Part shown: in pieces, positions 10,342-21,050 of the stretch
Numbering within the stretch: the first letter of the stretch is position 1
How the letters are laid out: each line of letters begins with the position of its first letter
Origin: Azolla caroliniana
Lineage: Eukaryota > Polypodiophyta
NCBI GenBank assembly: GCA_043228905.1
Contig: JBHGNT010000018.1
Coordinates: forward strand, 2,604,001-2,668,000
Direction of reading: 5' to 3'
Length of the DNA stretch: 64,000 nt
Program-made: the position numbers and the translations under genes
Notes under the pieces: generated by a model
What the model was told of the DNA's origin: nothing
The model's input: only the letters and a program-made list of their open reading frames with translations
The model's database searches: none

Positions 10342-10417
10342 ATGCGTCCATCCGTGTAAGAGCCGGTTCACGCGCCTTTCTCTCTGAATCCGCCTATGGC
10401 CGATTTTCTTCACGACA
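10342..10417 (-). repeat. 3' LTR of element B, inner part, after the element A insertion
   Basis: The sequence resumes GCGTCCATCCGTGTAAGAGC and runs to CTTCACGACA, matching 16695-16766. Together with 2804-3361 it rebuilds one LTR. Bases 10342-10345 (ATGC) are the second copy of element A's target duplication. Confidence 0.9.
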
Positions 10418-10486
10418 TCCACCCCCACCAAACCGCGCATCCAACGGCATGCGCCAGAGACAGGTAGATACCGAAGAAAACCGGCC

Positions 10487-13400
10487 TCACTCATTGCTCT
10501 CCGATTCTTCGCCAGGCCCGAACTGATCGTCGCTGTCGCTCCCGCTCGCAGGCTCCAGCTCATCTTCGAACCGCTTTTTGAACGCTTTGATCCGCTTCCC
10601 GGCCATCGGCACCGCTAATCGTGTCCCGTCGAGTTCCGCGAGGTGGTACGTGTCGTTGTCGTTTGCGCTCGTCACCATGTAGGGCCCGAACCACCTCCTG
10701 GCAAACTTTCGCACCGCCTTGTGCTGATTGTCGAGGCTGCTGTCGTATACCAAGACTCAGTCGCCTTCCTCGATCTTCTTTGGTCGTAACCGGTCCGTCC
10801 GGTGGAACCGGGTCCTGTTACGCTCCCTCGCTGCTCGCAGCTTTTCCCTCGCCTGTATCACGTCCTCCGGCCTCCGCTCGAGTTGCCGAATCCGCGCCGC
10901 CAACAACTCCTCCCGACTCATTTTGTCCTTCCAATCTACCACTGCCCACAAAGAAACCGTCTGTTCCACCGGCATGATCGGCTTTTGTCCGTACATTAGC
11001 TCTGCCGCCATAAACCCTGTCACTGAACTGTGCGTGGTCCGGTCCGCCCATAGCGCGTCAGGAAGGAGTCGCGGCCAATTCCTGACCTGCCCACCGCATG
11101 CACGCACCAACGCCTTTACAATCGGTCCGTGCCCACGTTCCACCTTTCCGTTTGCCTCCGGATTGTACGCCGTGGTGAGGGAGAGTTTGACGCCCAGCCG
11201 ATCGAACAGCTCCTCGGCCTCCCGCACATCCAACTCTCCCCGGTCCGCCACGATCTTCCCAATGCACCCGTACCGACACACTACTTCTTCGATCAGGAAC
11301 CGCCATACCGCCGCGGTTGTCTTGCTTTGTAGTGCACGACCTTCCACCTGGTTCGTTAAGTCTTCCCGTGCAAGCACCAGGTATCGCATCTGTCCTACCC
11401 CCATCGGCATCGTCACCAAGTCCACCATCCACTTGAAATGTACCGTAGGCGGGTAGGTCGGGTGTAGCTCATCCCGGTGTCAGACTACGGAGTGCATCTG
11501 ACAGCTCTCGCAAGTCGTCATGAATCGATGCACGTCCTGGTACAACCCCGGCCACCAGTACTTCTCCTTCAGCTTCTCGAAAGTGGCCCACGTCCCGCGG
11601 TGTCCGGCCCAGGGGCTCTCGTGAAATGCCGTCAGTAGTTTCCCCTGTTCTTCTTTCTTTGCCACTACTCGAAGTGGAATGCCGCTTCTCTTCTTTGGGT
11701 GCCTCCATATGCACCCGTCCCGCAGGAAGAATCAGTACGCCTTCCTCCGTATCCGGCTCGCCTCCTCTCTCGCCCACGCTGCGTCCGGCGTCATCGTCCG
11801 TAGGAACCTCTCGATTTGGAGCCACTCCCCGTCGTACCTGTTTTCGTCAAATTCGTTAAGCGTCGAGGTGTTCCCTTTCCTCATCGTTACGTTAGCCGAC
11901 CCGAAGAAGTCCTCGCCGACTTCTTCGTTATCCTAAACCATGTCGTCTTCGTCTTTGAACCTTGTCCTTGAAAGCATTTCGGCCATGGCGTTGTTCTTTC
12001 CGGAGATGTGCCATATCTCCGGGTTCAGGGTCTTGATGTATGCTATCCACCGGAGCATTGCTAGGTCCGGCATCGCGCATCCGGAAACCATGCCAAGTAT
12101 CAGCAGGCAGTCCGTCTCGATAATCACCTCCGTCCCGATCAGATAATCCTTGTCGACCTTGACTGTCGAAACGACACCCCAAAGTTCGCGCTTAACTTGG
12201 GCGTACCCTCGTTGCCACTCGCTCAACACCTTCGCCCCGAACCGGATCGGGAATCGTACGCCGCCCTCATCCTCGTGACTGATTACCCTCCCGATCCCGG
12301 TCGGGCTGGTGTCCACCGTTACGCATATGGGAACATCCTTGCCGTAAACCACTTTACGGAGAGCCAGTGCCGCCGTAAGCGCCTCCTTTAGTCTCCGAAC
12401 CAACTCCGTGTGCTCCGTCCTCCACTCAAAGCTACGCCCCTTTTTCAATAGTCCGTAGAAGGGTTCCGCGACATGTGCGTAGTGCGGGATCCAGATGTGG
12501 TAGAACGCGCATGCCCCCAAGAATCTGCGGACCTCCGTGACCGACCGGCAATCGTTCCTCATCGCGGAGATGGCCTCTACCTTTGCCGGAGACGGTTTCC
12601 TACCGTAAGGCCCGCACAGGTGTCCGACCACCAAGATCTCCGACTGTCCGAAGGCCGACTTTTCCTCGGAGAAGGTGAGCCTCGCGCACTCTAGCCTCTA
12701 CAGCACCTTCTCGCAGTCATCGATGTGGGACGCCACGAAATTCCGACATCCGTACGGCCAGATTGCCTCGTCCCTTTTCTCCACCGGGCATCCCTTGATC
12801 GGGATGTCGTCTAAGATCGGCATGGTGATGTCCGGGATACAATCCCTGAGCACTTTGTTCATTGCGTTCACCATGTGAGCCACTGAGTTCATCCCTCCTT
12901 GTGGCAGGGTACACATCCGCACTAGGCCGAGAGGAGTCCGCATCGTCATGATGTCTCTACTCTCCACGGCTAGTTGGAACTGATCGTACCCCGAGTACAG
13001 GTCACCGACGGAATAGATCGACCTTCCAGCGAAGGCCTCCGCGAACTCGTCTATTGTCGGTCCGATCCCTGCGTTACGGATGGTCACCTTGTTGACCGGT
13101 TGTAGGTCCTGGATGAAGCGTAGCGTGCCGTTCTTCTTCGGCACCGTAAACCACCGATTCGAATACAAGGCACTCGACGGTTCGAGGATGCCCATCTCCA
13201 CCTTTTGCTTTAGGAGCTCCAACAACTTTGGGATGTGAGCTCTTGGCACCGGAATCGGCTTGAGATTCCACGGTACATGCGGTACCGTGAAGATCACCAT
13301 CAGTTCAACAACTGTCGGGTCTACGCACCCGATCTCCTCCGATGAGAATGCGAAAGCCTTCCCGTGCCTTCTGAGCATTCTCCGAAACCGGTCCTCCTCC

Positions 13401-13885
13401 GTCGGTAGTAGGAAGCCGCCCCCACCGACCTTGAGCTCCCGTAGCGTTATGTCGGTGAACCGGTGCCCTATGCCAACCGGACTCCGTAAACTTGGGTCCG
13501 ACGCGACCCCTTTCATCCACTCCTCGCTACCCTCAGGCAAGGGTGCCGCGACTGGCCTCACCTTCCGGTCCACAGTCTTGTATTTCGTATCCACGCGGGC
13601 CGTCCGATCCGACCCGATCCTTTCCCCGAAGTCCGCGATGACTTCGTACATTCCCATCGATCCTACCGGAACGGTCCGGTCTTCTCTAAGGTCTTCATCG
13701 ATCACCTTTCGTAGTTCGCCCAAGGTGTCGTCAAAAGAGACCGCCTCCATGGCGCCGCTGATGTCTTCGTCGGGGAAGAGGACTCTGCATCCCTTGAGCC
13801 GCTCCTCCGCTCGCTTCCTCTCCCGGCCGCTGACGCTGGTTATAGTACAACCTCCGTTGTCGGAGAACCAAAACTTCCTACCCAT
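10487..13885 (-). pseudogene. Element B pol, interrupted by at least five stops
   Basis: From ATG 13885 the product parallels element A pol throughout: PHVPWNLKPIPVPRAHIP, DLQPVNKVTIRNAGIGP, the RT active site MPILDDIPIKG, RNase H VKRELWGV and GKNNAMAEMLSR, the integrase zinc finger, VDLVTMPMGVGQMRY, VADRGELD, GKVERGHG and RRWFGPYMV. All breaks are in frame stops relative to A: Q codon at 12698-12700, S codon at 11933-11935, an R codon near 11735, an R codon near 11480, and W codon at 10754-10756. Most fit single C-to-T or G-to-A changes. It has no frameshift in pol, unlike A. The last part continues to a stop at 10487. Confidence 0.88.
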
Positions 13886-13971
13886 GGTACAAGTCTTCTT
13901 CCGTACTCTACATTTGTGGGGTTGTTCCCGGGAGTACGGACTATCGTGGCCCCACGCCTTGATAGCCCTCT

Positions 13972-16087
13972 CTAAAAATCCCCTCGAGCTTCGTTGTCGA
14001 GGGCCTCGCGGTTACGCTCGTGGTTTGGTCTCACCGTTAGGAACTGGACCGAGTGGCGCCCATCCTGGCTTTTGACTCTTGCATAAGCTGAACCGTTGTC
14101 CAACACCTTGGTCTCCATCCGTGCCACCGTGATATATGGCTCTCCTAGTATAACCGGATGCGAAGAACTACTAGTCGATCTCGACATCGCCGATTTTCAC
14201 CCGTACGTTCGGACAGGCCCCATGTAGTTCTTCCATGGCGCACGTCGCTGCCCGTATCTTCCAGCCGTGCTTGGTGTTGATCGGCCATTTACCCTTCTTG
14301 TAGAACTCCATGGACATCAGGTTGATTTCGGATCCATGGTCTACCAACACCACCACCGGTTCCAGAACGTTGCCGATCCGTACGGGGGTTTCCGTAGTCG
14401 CCCTGGCCCAATGCGGCTTCATGTAGTGGCTTCCCACCAACTCGTCTTCCATGGCTTCGTCATCCAGGTGCGTGGTCCGCACCTCCACCGGCTTCTCCAG
14501 TTCCGGCTCCGTCGAGAGCCTCTTACGGTTCACCAAGTCTACAATAGAGTCGTGGAACTCCCTCTTGGCGATCCCCAGCACCTCCCGCAACGACAACTCC
14601 ACTTTACTGTCGAGGATTCGCTCTTCAAGGACCTTCCGTAGGTCCGTTGCTCTCTCGATTTCGGTGCTCAACCGAAACCCCGCCTGCTTCTTCCCATCCG
14701 ACACACCTGGGTGGCCGGCACTGGTCGGTTTCGGTCCGAACCGGGTCTCATACCTCGGGGGGCCGACCCCTCCGGCCTTTCCTGCCCGTTTGTCCTCCAC
14801 CAGAACCTCGTAGTTCTGGCAAGTGGCTTCTACGAAGCCCGTTTTCTCTTCCACCGGATCGTCCCAACCGGTGACCTCCTGGACCCGTTGTTCCGCGCAG
14901 TCCGCCTCTTCCCTCCTCAGCCGAACTCCGGAGAGGCCTTCCAGCACTAGCGGCCAGAATCCGGAGTCCTTCGCCTTCCGGGTCTCATCACCCCCGACCC
15001 GAATTCTTGCCGACACTGAGTAGTTAACGACTTCAACGTGCCGTGTCGCAGCCTCTTCCATCAACCTCTTCATGCCGCCGCACCCCGTATTCAGTTCCAA
15101 GGCTCTCCGGGTCTCGCTCGCGTGCACCCGCCCGTTCCAGAGGTACACCACGTTGGTCCTGAGCGCGTCGGCGAAGTCCGCGCAGTCCTTCCAAATGTGA
15201 CCGATCGCGTCACACCACATGCACCGCTGCCCAGCCGGCGGCCTCCGGTCGCGAGGTTGTTCACCGCTGTCTCTTCGAGCCTGTGCGATTTGCAGGTCGC
15301 GCACCATCTATGTTAGCTCCTCCAAAGCCGCTCCTCCGGACGGGCCTCTGACCACGTCGTTCGATGCCGACCCCGACTCCGGCCAGATTCGGGTCTCTTC
15401 CTTCCTCCCAGCTGGCACCAAAACCGGCTCCTCGAGCCTCCTCCCCGGGACCGGCCCCGACCCCGACGCGCTTCCGTCGCTCCAATTGCGCCGTTTGTCG
15501 AAACGGCTGCAGACCCGTTTTACCACGGCTGAATCCGTCGTGAGCCCTTCGTCTGTTTCCAGTAGGGGACCCACCTTTTCCCTATCGAGCGCATCCACTG
15601 ACTTGACAAATAGCAGCACTCGACTCGTTTCGAGCACCGTCCGGTCCAGCGTCGACAGCCACGTGAACCGTTTTTCGAACTCCTAGAGGAGCACCGACGT
15701 GTTCCTCCCTTTTTCGGGGCTTTCCACCCACGCCATGAAGTCCCGCCTCGACAATCGGAGCGAGTCGTCAAACCCGTACTTCTCGAGGAGCTGCAGCTCG
15801 AACTCCTCCCAAGTCTGGCATCCGGCCAGCACCTCGAGCACCTCCGCATGGATGCCCGGCGTCACCACCCGAGGGAATCCGGACAGCCGCCTGTCCACCG
15901 GGATATCCCTCATGATCATTTCGGCCCGGTAAGCCTCCAAATAACTTGTGGCGTCTTTCCCTCCGAAACGGCCTATAGAGCCGACGATCAATTCAATGGC
16001 TCTATCGAGGGTACCCGTTCCCTCACGAGCACTCACCAGTCGGTCGACGACCACCGCTATCGCCTCTACTAGCTCCGATCCCCTCAT
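13972..16087 (-). pseudogene. Element B gag-protease, three lesions
   Basis: Gag begins at ATG 16087 (MRGSELVEAIAVVVDRLVSA) and passes a zinc knuckle CMWCDAIGHIWKDC into the protease without a stop (KPVEVRTTHLDDEAMEDE...VVLVDHGSEINLMS), showing that gag and protease form one ORF in this family. Lesions are TAG at 15685-15683 where A has TGG, TAG near 15308 where A has an Arg codon, and a deletion of about 16 bases near 14165-14172 that removes the segment A encodes as QHFFVQE and shifts frame. The protease ends at 13972. Pol begins in the -1 frame, as in A. Confidence 0.87.
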
Positions 16088-16110
16088 CTTTCAACTCCTT
16101 TGCCGCCCTT

Positions 16111-16128
16111 TTCACGTCGGGTTCACCA
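16111..16128 (-). other. Primer-binding site of element B, tRNA-Trp type
   Basis: The minus strand reads TGGTGAACCCGACGTGAA, four bases inside the LTR at 16133. It is identical to the site in element A, despite wide divergence elsewhere. Confidence 0.77.
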
Positions 16129-16132
16129 AATA

Positions 16133-16766
16133 TGTCGCGTTATTACGTGCGTACGTGTAGAAAGGGGCAGGACCACGGGGGTCTTGGACCGAGGAGCGAG
16201 AGAGAGAGATCCAGAGAGAGAGAAAGATTCACTGACACATAGAAGTGAGGAAGAGAGAAACAGAACGTAACACTTAATTATAATGATAGAGATTACAAAC
16301 TCCGACAGTTACAACCGACAAAGCGGCGACGGGCCCGACACGGGGACCCTACTCACGCACACCGACGACGGTCACCGACTCCAAGAAACAAAAGGGAAAG
16401 GGGAGCGACTCTGCTGGAAGCACACGGGTTGTCCACGAAGCAGAGGCAGCGACCTCCCGACACCCGCTGAGAGCAACGATTCCTCCTCCAAGAGAGAGAG
16501 CTCCTCTTCGAATCTGCAACAACCTCTTTCTTCCTCCTCCCACGCAATATCCTTCTCTCTTGTCAAGTTCCTTTTTATTCCCTGTCCTCCCCTCCGTCTG
16601 ACAGAGATACGCACAATCCCCTGATAAATGCGTGCCGCCTCGTATTTCACCCACCGATCCGTTTATGAATCGGGTACAAAATATCAAGTTACGCGTCCAT
16701 CCGTGTAAGAGCCGGTTCACGCGCCTTTCTCTCCGAATCTGCCTATGGCCGATTTTCTTCACGACA
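16133..16766 (-). repeat. 5' LTR of element B
   Basis: 634 bp with the same TGTCG...CGACA ends as the split copy. It preserves the uninterrupted site CAAGTTACGCGTCCATCC, which proves that element A is an insertion in the other LTR. Confidence 0.93.
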
Positions 16767-17030
16767 GCATCGCTGCTTTTCTTCTTCGGATAATGGCCCT
16801 CGACGACGTGTAGTGTCAGTCTTAAGACTTTTAGCCACCATTGTATATTCTCTTCACATAATACATATCTTTCTTATCATCACTCTCTCCCTCTCTCTCC
16901 CTCTCTCTTTCTCTCTATCTCGCTCACTTCTTCCTTCTCTCAAAGAAGTTCTACACCTCTCATAGTACTAATTCCTTCTCTGTCTTAGTATTGTTCCTGA
17001 CAGTTTGAACCAATTTGGTTCAACATAATG
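16767..17030 (-). pseudogene. Element C gag remnant right of element B, then a CT-rich microsatellite
   Basis: Bases 16767 to about 16815 read on the minus strand RRRGPLSEEEKQR, which joins the LCLYYGGPGHIA zinc knuckle at 2790 once B is removed. Coding similarity fades beyond that. A CTCTCTCC microsatellite occupies about 16885-16925. A perfect 9-bp inverted repeat, TTGAACCAA/TTGGTTCAA, lies at 17005-17023. Confidence 0.7.
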
Positions 17031-17137
17031 CCTAGTGCCCTCTTTTATAGTGTTCTCAAGAATAATCCTGAAGCTTCTAGAATGTTCTAGAGAGATCCAT
17101 GATAAGCATAAATGAAAATAATATTTTATGTATTACA

Positions 17138-17205
17138 ATTCATAGTCTAATGGTAAGAGCTTGACCCATGTAGCATAAGGTCATGGGTTCGAGTCTTGCC
17201 ATATC
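17138..17205 (+). repeat. tRNA-derived SINE fragment
   Basis: TAGTCTAATGGTAAGAG resembles a pol III A box and GGTTCGAGTCT (about 17186-17196) a B box, spaced about 30 bp as in tRNA genes. No cloverleaf with a proper anticodon arm and acceptor stem forms, so it is a SINE head and not a tRNA gene. Confidence 0.55.
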
Positions 17206-17789
17206 ATGACACATAGAGCCCATATATGTGTCCACAATCAACAACGTGCTCCCGAGCAACTTAAGTCACATCCTCTTTAATGTGAGGTGGAACATTGGGG
17301 CACAAGTGATAGACTTGTTGACCATGCACATTTTGTGTTAGAACAAGTTCATGAGTTCGTGTATCGTACTCTACTCAATTCTCCAACTTTGGTCACATGA
17401 GTTAGTGTACCTCAGATTCTCAATCTAGACATATCCACACGTTTCTCTAGTAGTCATTACGAGAATTATCTACCGTTCTTAATTACAACATTCATTATAA
17501 GAATTCATGAACACTATTCTTATTTCAGAGCACATAACAACATAACTTGTTGATAAACATAATAATTCTTTTCTTTGTTGGAAAAGGATGTTGCTATGGG
17601 AGGAAGAAGTGTTCCTACGGTGTGATAGGGAGATATTTATATATTTCTATTCAAAGTAATCTGTATTGTTTGATACTTTTCGGCAATTTTTGTTACTTAC
17701 CTAATGGACTATGAAGCAGTGTCGTTGGACATGATAAGTGATGTTGTTGGTGGAAATCAAGGACATGGCAAGCCAAATTTGGTGCCGAT
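17206..17789. other. No gene seen
   Basis: AT-rich sequence with no ORF or structured repeat that I can support. Confidence 0.5.
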
Positions 17790-18660
17790 TAGCGAAATGG
17801 CGAGTGGTTGTTGTGGACGTAAGAAGCAAATTCTTTTTGAGCGATAACGATGAGTGTAGATGGTGTGGGGGTTGAAGCATATTATTATGAACAAGAATTT
17901 GGTGGTAATCGGCGAGAGGGTTGATGTGGAATTAAGAAGCAAAATTCATTTGAGGGATAAGGAGTGAAGATGGTGTGGGGTTTGAAGCATAATATCATGA
18001 GTTGGTGAGGGAGATTTTTACACTAATATGTTTGTTGTCTATATGTCAGGATGCTTGATGGAATCTGAAAATGGACAGATGGTTGATGTTGAAAACGAAG
18101 CAGATTTTCTATAAAGATGGTGTTGGAGGGTGAAGCAGATTTTTATGAGTGTCTGAGGAGAGTGATTCATTCGATTTTTTGATGGTGTAGGGGCTTAAGC
18201 ATACTTTCATGAGGGGAGAAGGAGAGCACATTGGATGTTGTTCATCGCGTCTTCCAATCTCAAGGACCTTCATAGTAAAAGATGACATTGTTGATATGGA
18301 CAATGACGCACATTATCTATTTCTGACAAGGATGAGTGACGATGGTGTTGGGGGGAGAAGCATAATTTCATGAGGGGATCCGGAGAGTAGTGTCATTATG
18401 TTTTTTGTATGTATAGGGCTTTGGTGGTCTACAGCGAGAGATGGTTGAGGTGGACTTTGGTGGTAATCGGCTAGATGTTGTATGGGGAAAATAAAACAGA
18501 TTCTTTGTTTGATAAGGATGAGTCATGAGGTTGGCGAGGGTTGAAGCATACTTCACGATGGGAGAGTAGACTCTTTTTCTTTTTTTCTTTTGTTTTATGA
18601 GTGTTGATGGTGTGGACTTGGAAGCATTTTCTTGAGGGTCGACAACAATACATGTTTTGA
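17790..18660. repeat. Diverged tandem array, units of about 100-180 bp
   Basis: A phrase of the type GATAAGGATGAGTG, then GATGGTGTGGGGGTTGAAGC, then TTTCATGAGGGGAGA recurs at least six times with many changes (about 17845, 17960, 18120, 18185, 18330, 18520 and 18605). Between them lies GGTGGTAATCGG or GTTGATGTGGA. The short minus-strand ORFs that cover it are by-products. Confidence 0.65.
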
Positions 18661-18879
18661 AGCTTGGAGATTTTTAATGTTTTTAAGACACAACAACTCA
18701 TGCCAAATGTGTTGCTGTCATCGGAAGACATTGCTTGACTTCAAACATTGGAATTAGTTGATAAACTGATCGCATTACAAGATTTATGAAGCTGGTTGAT
18801 TTTGTTGGCATTTTTGTTGTCAAAGGTTGAGGGGTAATGTGGAAAAATGAAGTTCAAAAAAGTTGGATACTCTGAGATG

Positions 18880-21050
18880 TTGTTTATATGTTGACTATGG
18901 TCTTCAGTACTTTTGTCTGCAACATGAAGTTTTTAGAAACCATGACAAGGGGCAAAGGAAGATGTGTTTCAGACACTTCTAACTACAAATGTGGCCATTT
19001 GGAATGCAATCATGATAAAATGGACTTGTTTTTACATGATGGAGATTTTTTTTCCTTTACATGTGGTCTCCTAGCTTGTTGTGGCTATTGACAAGGGAAA
19101 AAAAATTCACGATGACATTGCGGATATGGCTCTTGTGGATAATGATATGATGGCATTGGGCAATGCTTCGATGGACATGTATGACAAATGTGGTAGGTTT
19201 GGAACAGACAAGGAAGTGTTGGAAAAGTTTGTTTTTCAAGATTTGAATAGCTTGGAATGCACTCATTATAACATATGTCCAACATGGACAAGGCCACAAA
19301 GCATTCGATTCATTTGAATAAGTGCAAAGCATGGGCATTTCTCTGATTTGGATAATGGTATGGCAGGCTCTCATATTCTCCAAAGAGGTTTTCTAGCAAA
19401 GAATAACCATCTTGGAAGTAGTTTAGTATAGATGTATGCAAAATGTGTTGACCTAGTAAAAGTTGAACAAGTATTCACTGAACTACCCAGGAAGACTATT
19501 GTTGCTTGGAATGCGTGTATCACAGGATGCATTCAATGTGGCCAACCTTATGATGCCATAAAATGGATTATTTTATTCCACCTTATGTGTCTTTGCTCAA
19601 GGCTTGCACTATGTTGCAAGATCTTGAGACTATATATACGAAATGCGACTTTTTCGTAGAGGCACTCAATGTGTTCAAAAGACTTCCATTACAGAATATA
19701 GTTTCTTGGAAAACATTGGTTTCAGGATATGCTCGAAATGAGCGTGGGGAGGATGCTCTTATATGCCATTCACGTATGGATTCAAAAGGTATATCTCTTA
19801 ATGTCGTGGCCTTTGTTTGGGGCTTGAAAACATGTGGAAGTAGTTGAGCAGTAGAAAAAGGACAAGAGAGTGCACAATAGTATCTGCAAATAGGGTTTGA
19901 AACATGATCTTGTATGGTTTATTTCCTAAGTGGACAACACTTATCTCAGGGTATGCTGAGCAGGACTACCAGCTTGATCGGTTATATAGTCTTGTGGAAC
20001 ACACTGCTTCCAAGATATGCTGAGTTTGGGCCAATAACAAAGTGCTCCATTGTTTTACACAGATTCAATTAGATGGTTTATTTTCTGAGTGGACAACATT
20101 TATCTAAGGGTAATGTAGTATCTTGGACTACATTAATTTGTGAATATGATGAGTATGATTATGTTGAAGAGCTTCAATATATGCTAATCTAGATGCAAAT
20201 GGAGGGTGTAGCCCCAAATCTTTCAATCATCTCTCATTTTGGTAAAACAAGGGCTCAACAGTTTTGGTCTTAAGTGGTGTGATGGATTTCAATTGTTATG
20301 TTGGCTTCATGCATTTTGGCATTTTCTTGAAGTATACAATCTTTTTGAAGACAACACTTAACTCTCCCTTGACTCAAACATTGGTGTGGACCCATATTGG
20401 CAGTATGGGCAATTTTAAATGGAGATTTAGAAAGAACCATGTCATCCTCGAATGTTTGAAATAGGATTTCAATTGTTGTGTTGGCTTCATGCAGTTTGGC
20501 ATGCTTCTTGAATTATACAATCTTTTTTAAGACACCAATGAACTCTTCTTGGACTCAAACAATGTGTGGGAATCTGAAGAACTTGCTTACTGTGGTATTA
20601 GAGATATGTGGAACATGGATTTAGTGAGACAACACTCTCCCTCTTTGTGCAAATGCAAAGACTTGTGTCACACTTGTTTGCTGCCTAAAAGCATGTGGTA
20701 GCATTAGATCTACATTAGCAGGCAATGAAATTCACAAGGATATTGTACAAAAAGTTGTTGAAATATTTATTTCATTGGCAATACATTAGTAGATATGTAT
20801 GCGAAATGTGGGTCACTTGCCGAGGCACAGGTAGTATTTCACAGGCTTTCAGTCTAGGAACAAGTCTCTTGGAATGCATGATTGCAAGACATGCTGAGAA
20901 TGGGAAATTTGAGGAAATGCTCAATCAATTTTATCAAACGAAGGATCCATGGCTAGCCATTGTCTTACACAAGATGGGCTTGGGAAGGATAGTCACTTCC
21001 TTTCCAACTATTTTGTATTTTGTCGTTGATATGCCTTTTTTAAACTAATG
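18880..21050 (+). pseudogene. PLS-class pentatricopeptide repeat (PPR) pseudogene
   Basis: Scattered frames read as PPR motifs: ALGNASMDMYDKCGRFG (about 19150-19200), MYAKCVDLVKVEQVF then KTIVAWNACITGCIQCGQP (19432-19550), LPLQNIVSWKTLVSGYARNE then VVAFVWGLKTCGSS (19680-19847), and MYAKCGSLAEAQ then IARHAENGKFEEMLNQFYQ (20790-20940). These are P, L and S repeats of organellar RNA-binding PPR proteins. Frameshifts and stops occur in nearly every repeat, and no start, targeting peptide or E/DYW domain is seen. The phrasing, especially VTFVxGLKACGS-like wording, is what I associate with fern PPR families. Confidence 0.82.
20279..20580 (+). repeat. Two-copy tandem duplication inside the PPR pseudogene
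   Basis: GATTTCAATTGTTATGTTGG...TTGGCATTTTCTTGAA at 20284 recurs about 180 bp later as GATTTCAATTGTTGTGTTGG...TTGGCATGCTTCTTGAA, followed by matching GACTCAAACA. The copies have diverged, so the duplication is not recent. Confidence 0.7.

Larger units (their letters stand above)
2804..16766 (-). mobile_element. Ty3/gypsy element B, minus strand, split by element A
   Basis: B is a GC-rich LTR retrotransposon with LTRs of about 634 bp at 16133-16766 (its 5' LTR) and 2804-3361 plus 10346-10417 (its 3' LTR, split by element A). Its ends are TGTCG...CGACA. Flanks are GCGT (2800-2803) and GCAT (16767-16770), consistent with a 4-bp target duplication altered by one CpG transition. Removing B joins an element C gag frame, so B landed in C. 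Coding order on the minus strand is gag-protease then pol. At least seven nonsense changes and one deletion of about 16 bp make it inactive. Confidence 0.9.

Noticed and set aside
10728-11456. Plus-strand ORF of 242 codons opposite element B pol
   Set aside because: It is the antisense shadow of the integrase region; the minus strand carries all conserved motifs.
13260-14075. Plus-strand ORF of 271 codons, mirrored at 6200-6859 on the minus strand
   Set aside because: Antisense of pol in both elements, Ser/Pro-rich, kept open by GC-rich codon bias.
16885-17030. LTR or primer-binding site of element C at the TTGGTTCAAC motif
   Set aside because: No matching LTR partner or tRNA complement could be confirmed; kept only as an inverted repeat.
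17138-17205. tRNA gene
   Set aside because: A and B boxes are present but no acceptor stem or anticodon arm can be formed; the other four similar loci fail in the same way.
17790-18660. CRISPR-like array
   Set aside because: Units are long, strongly diverged and lack identical short repeats with unique spacers; the DNA is plant nuclear.
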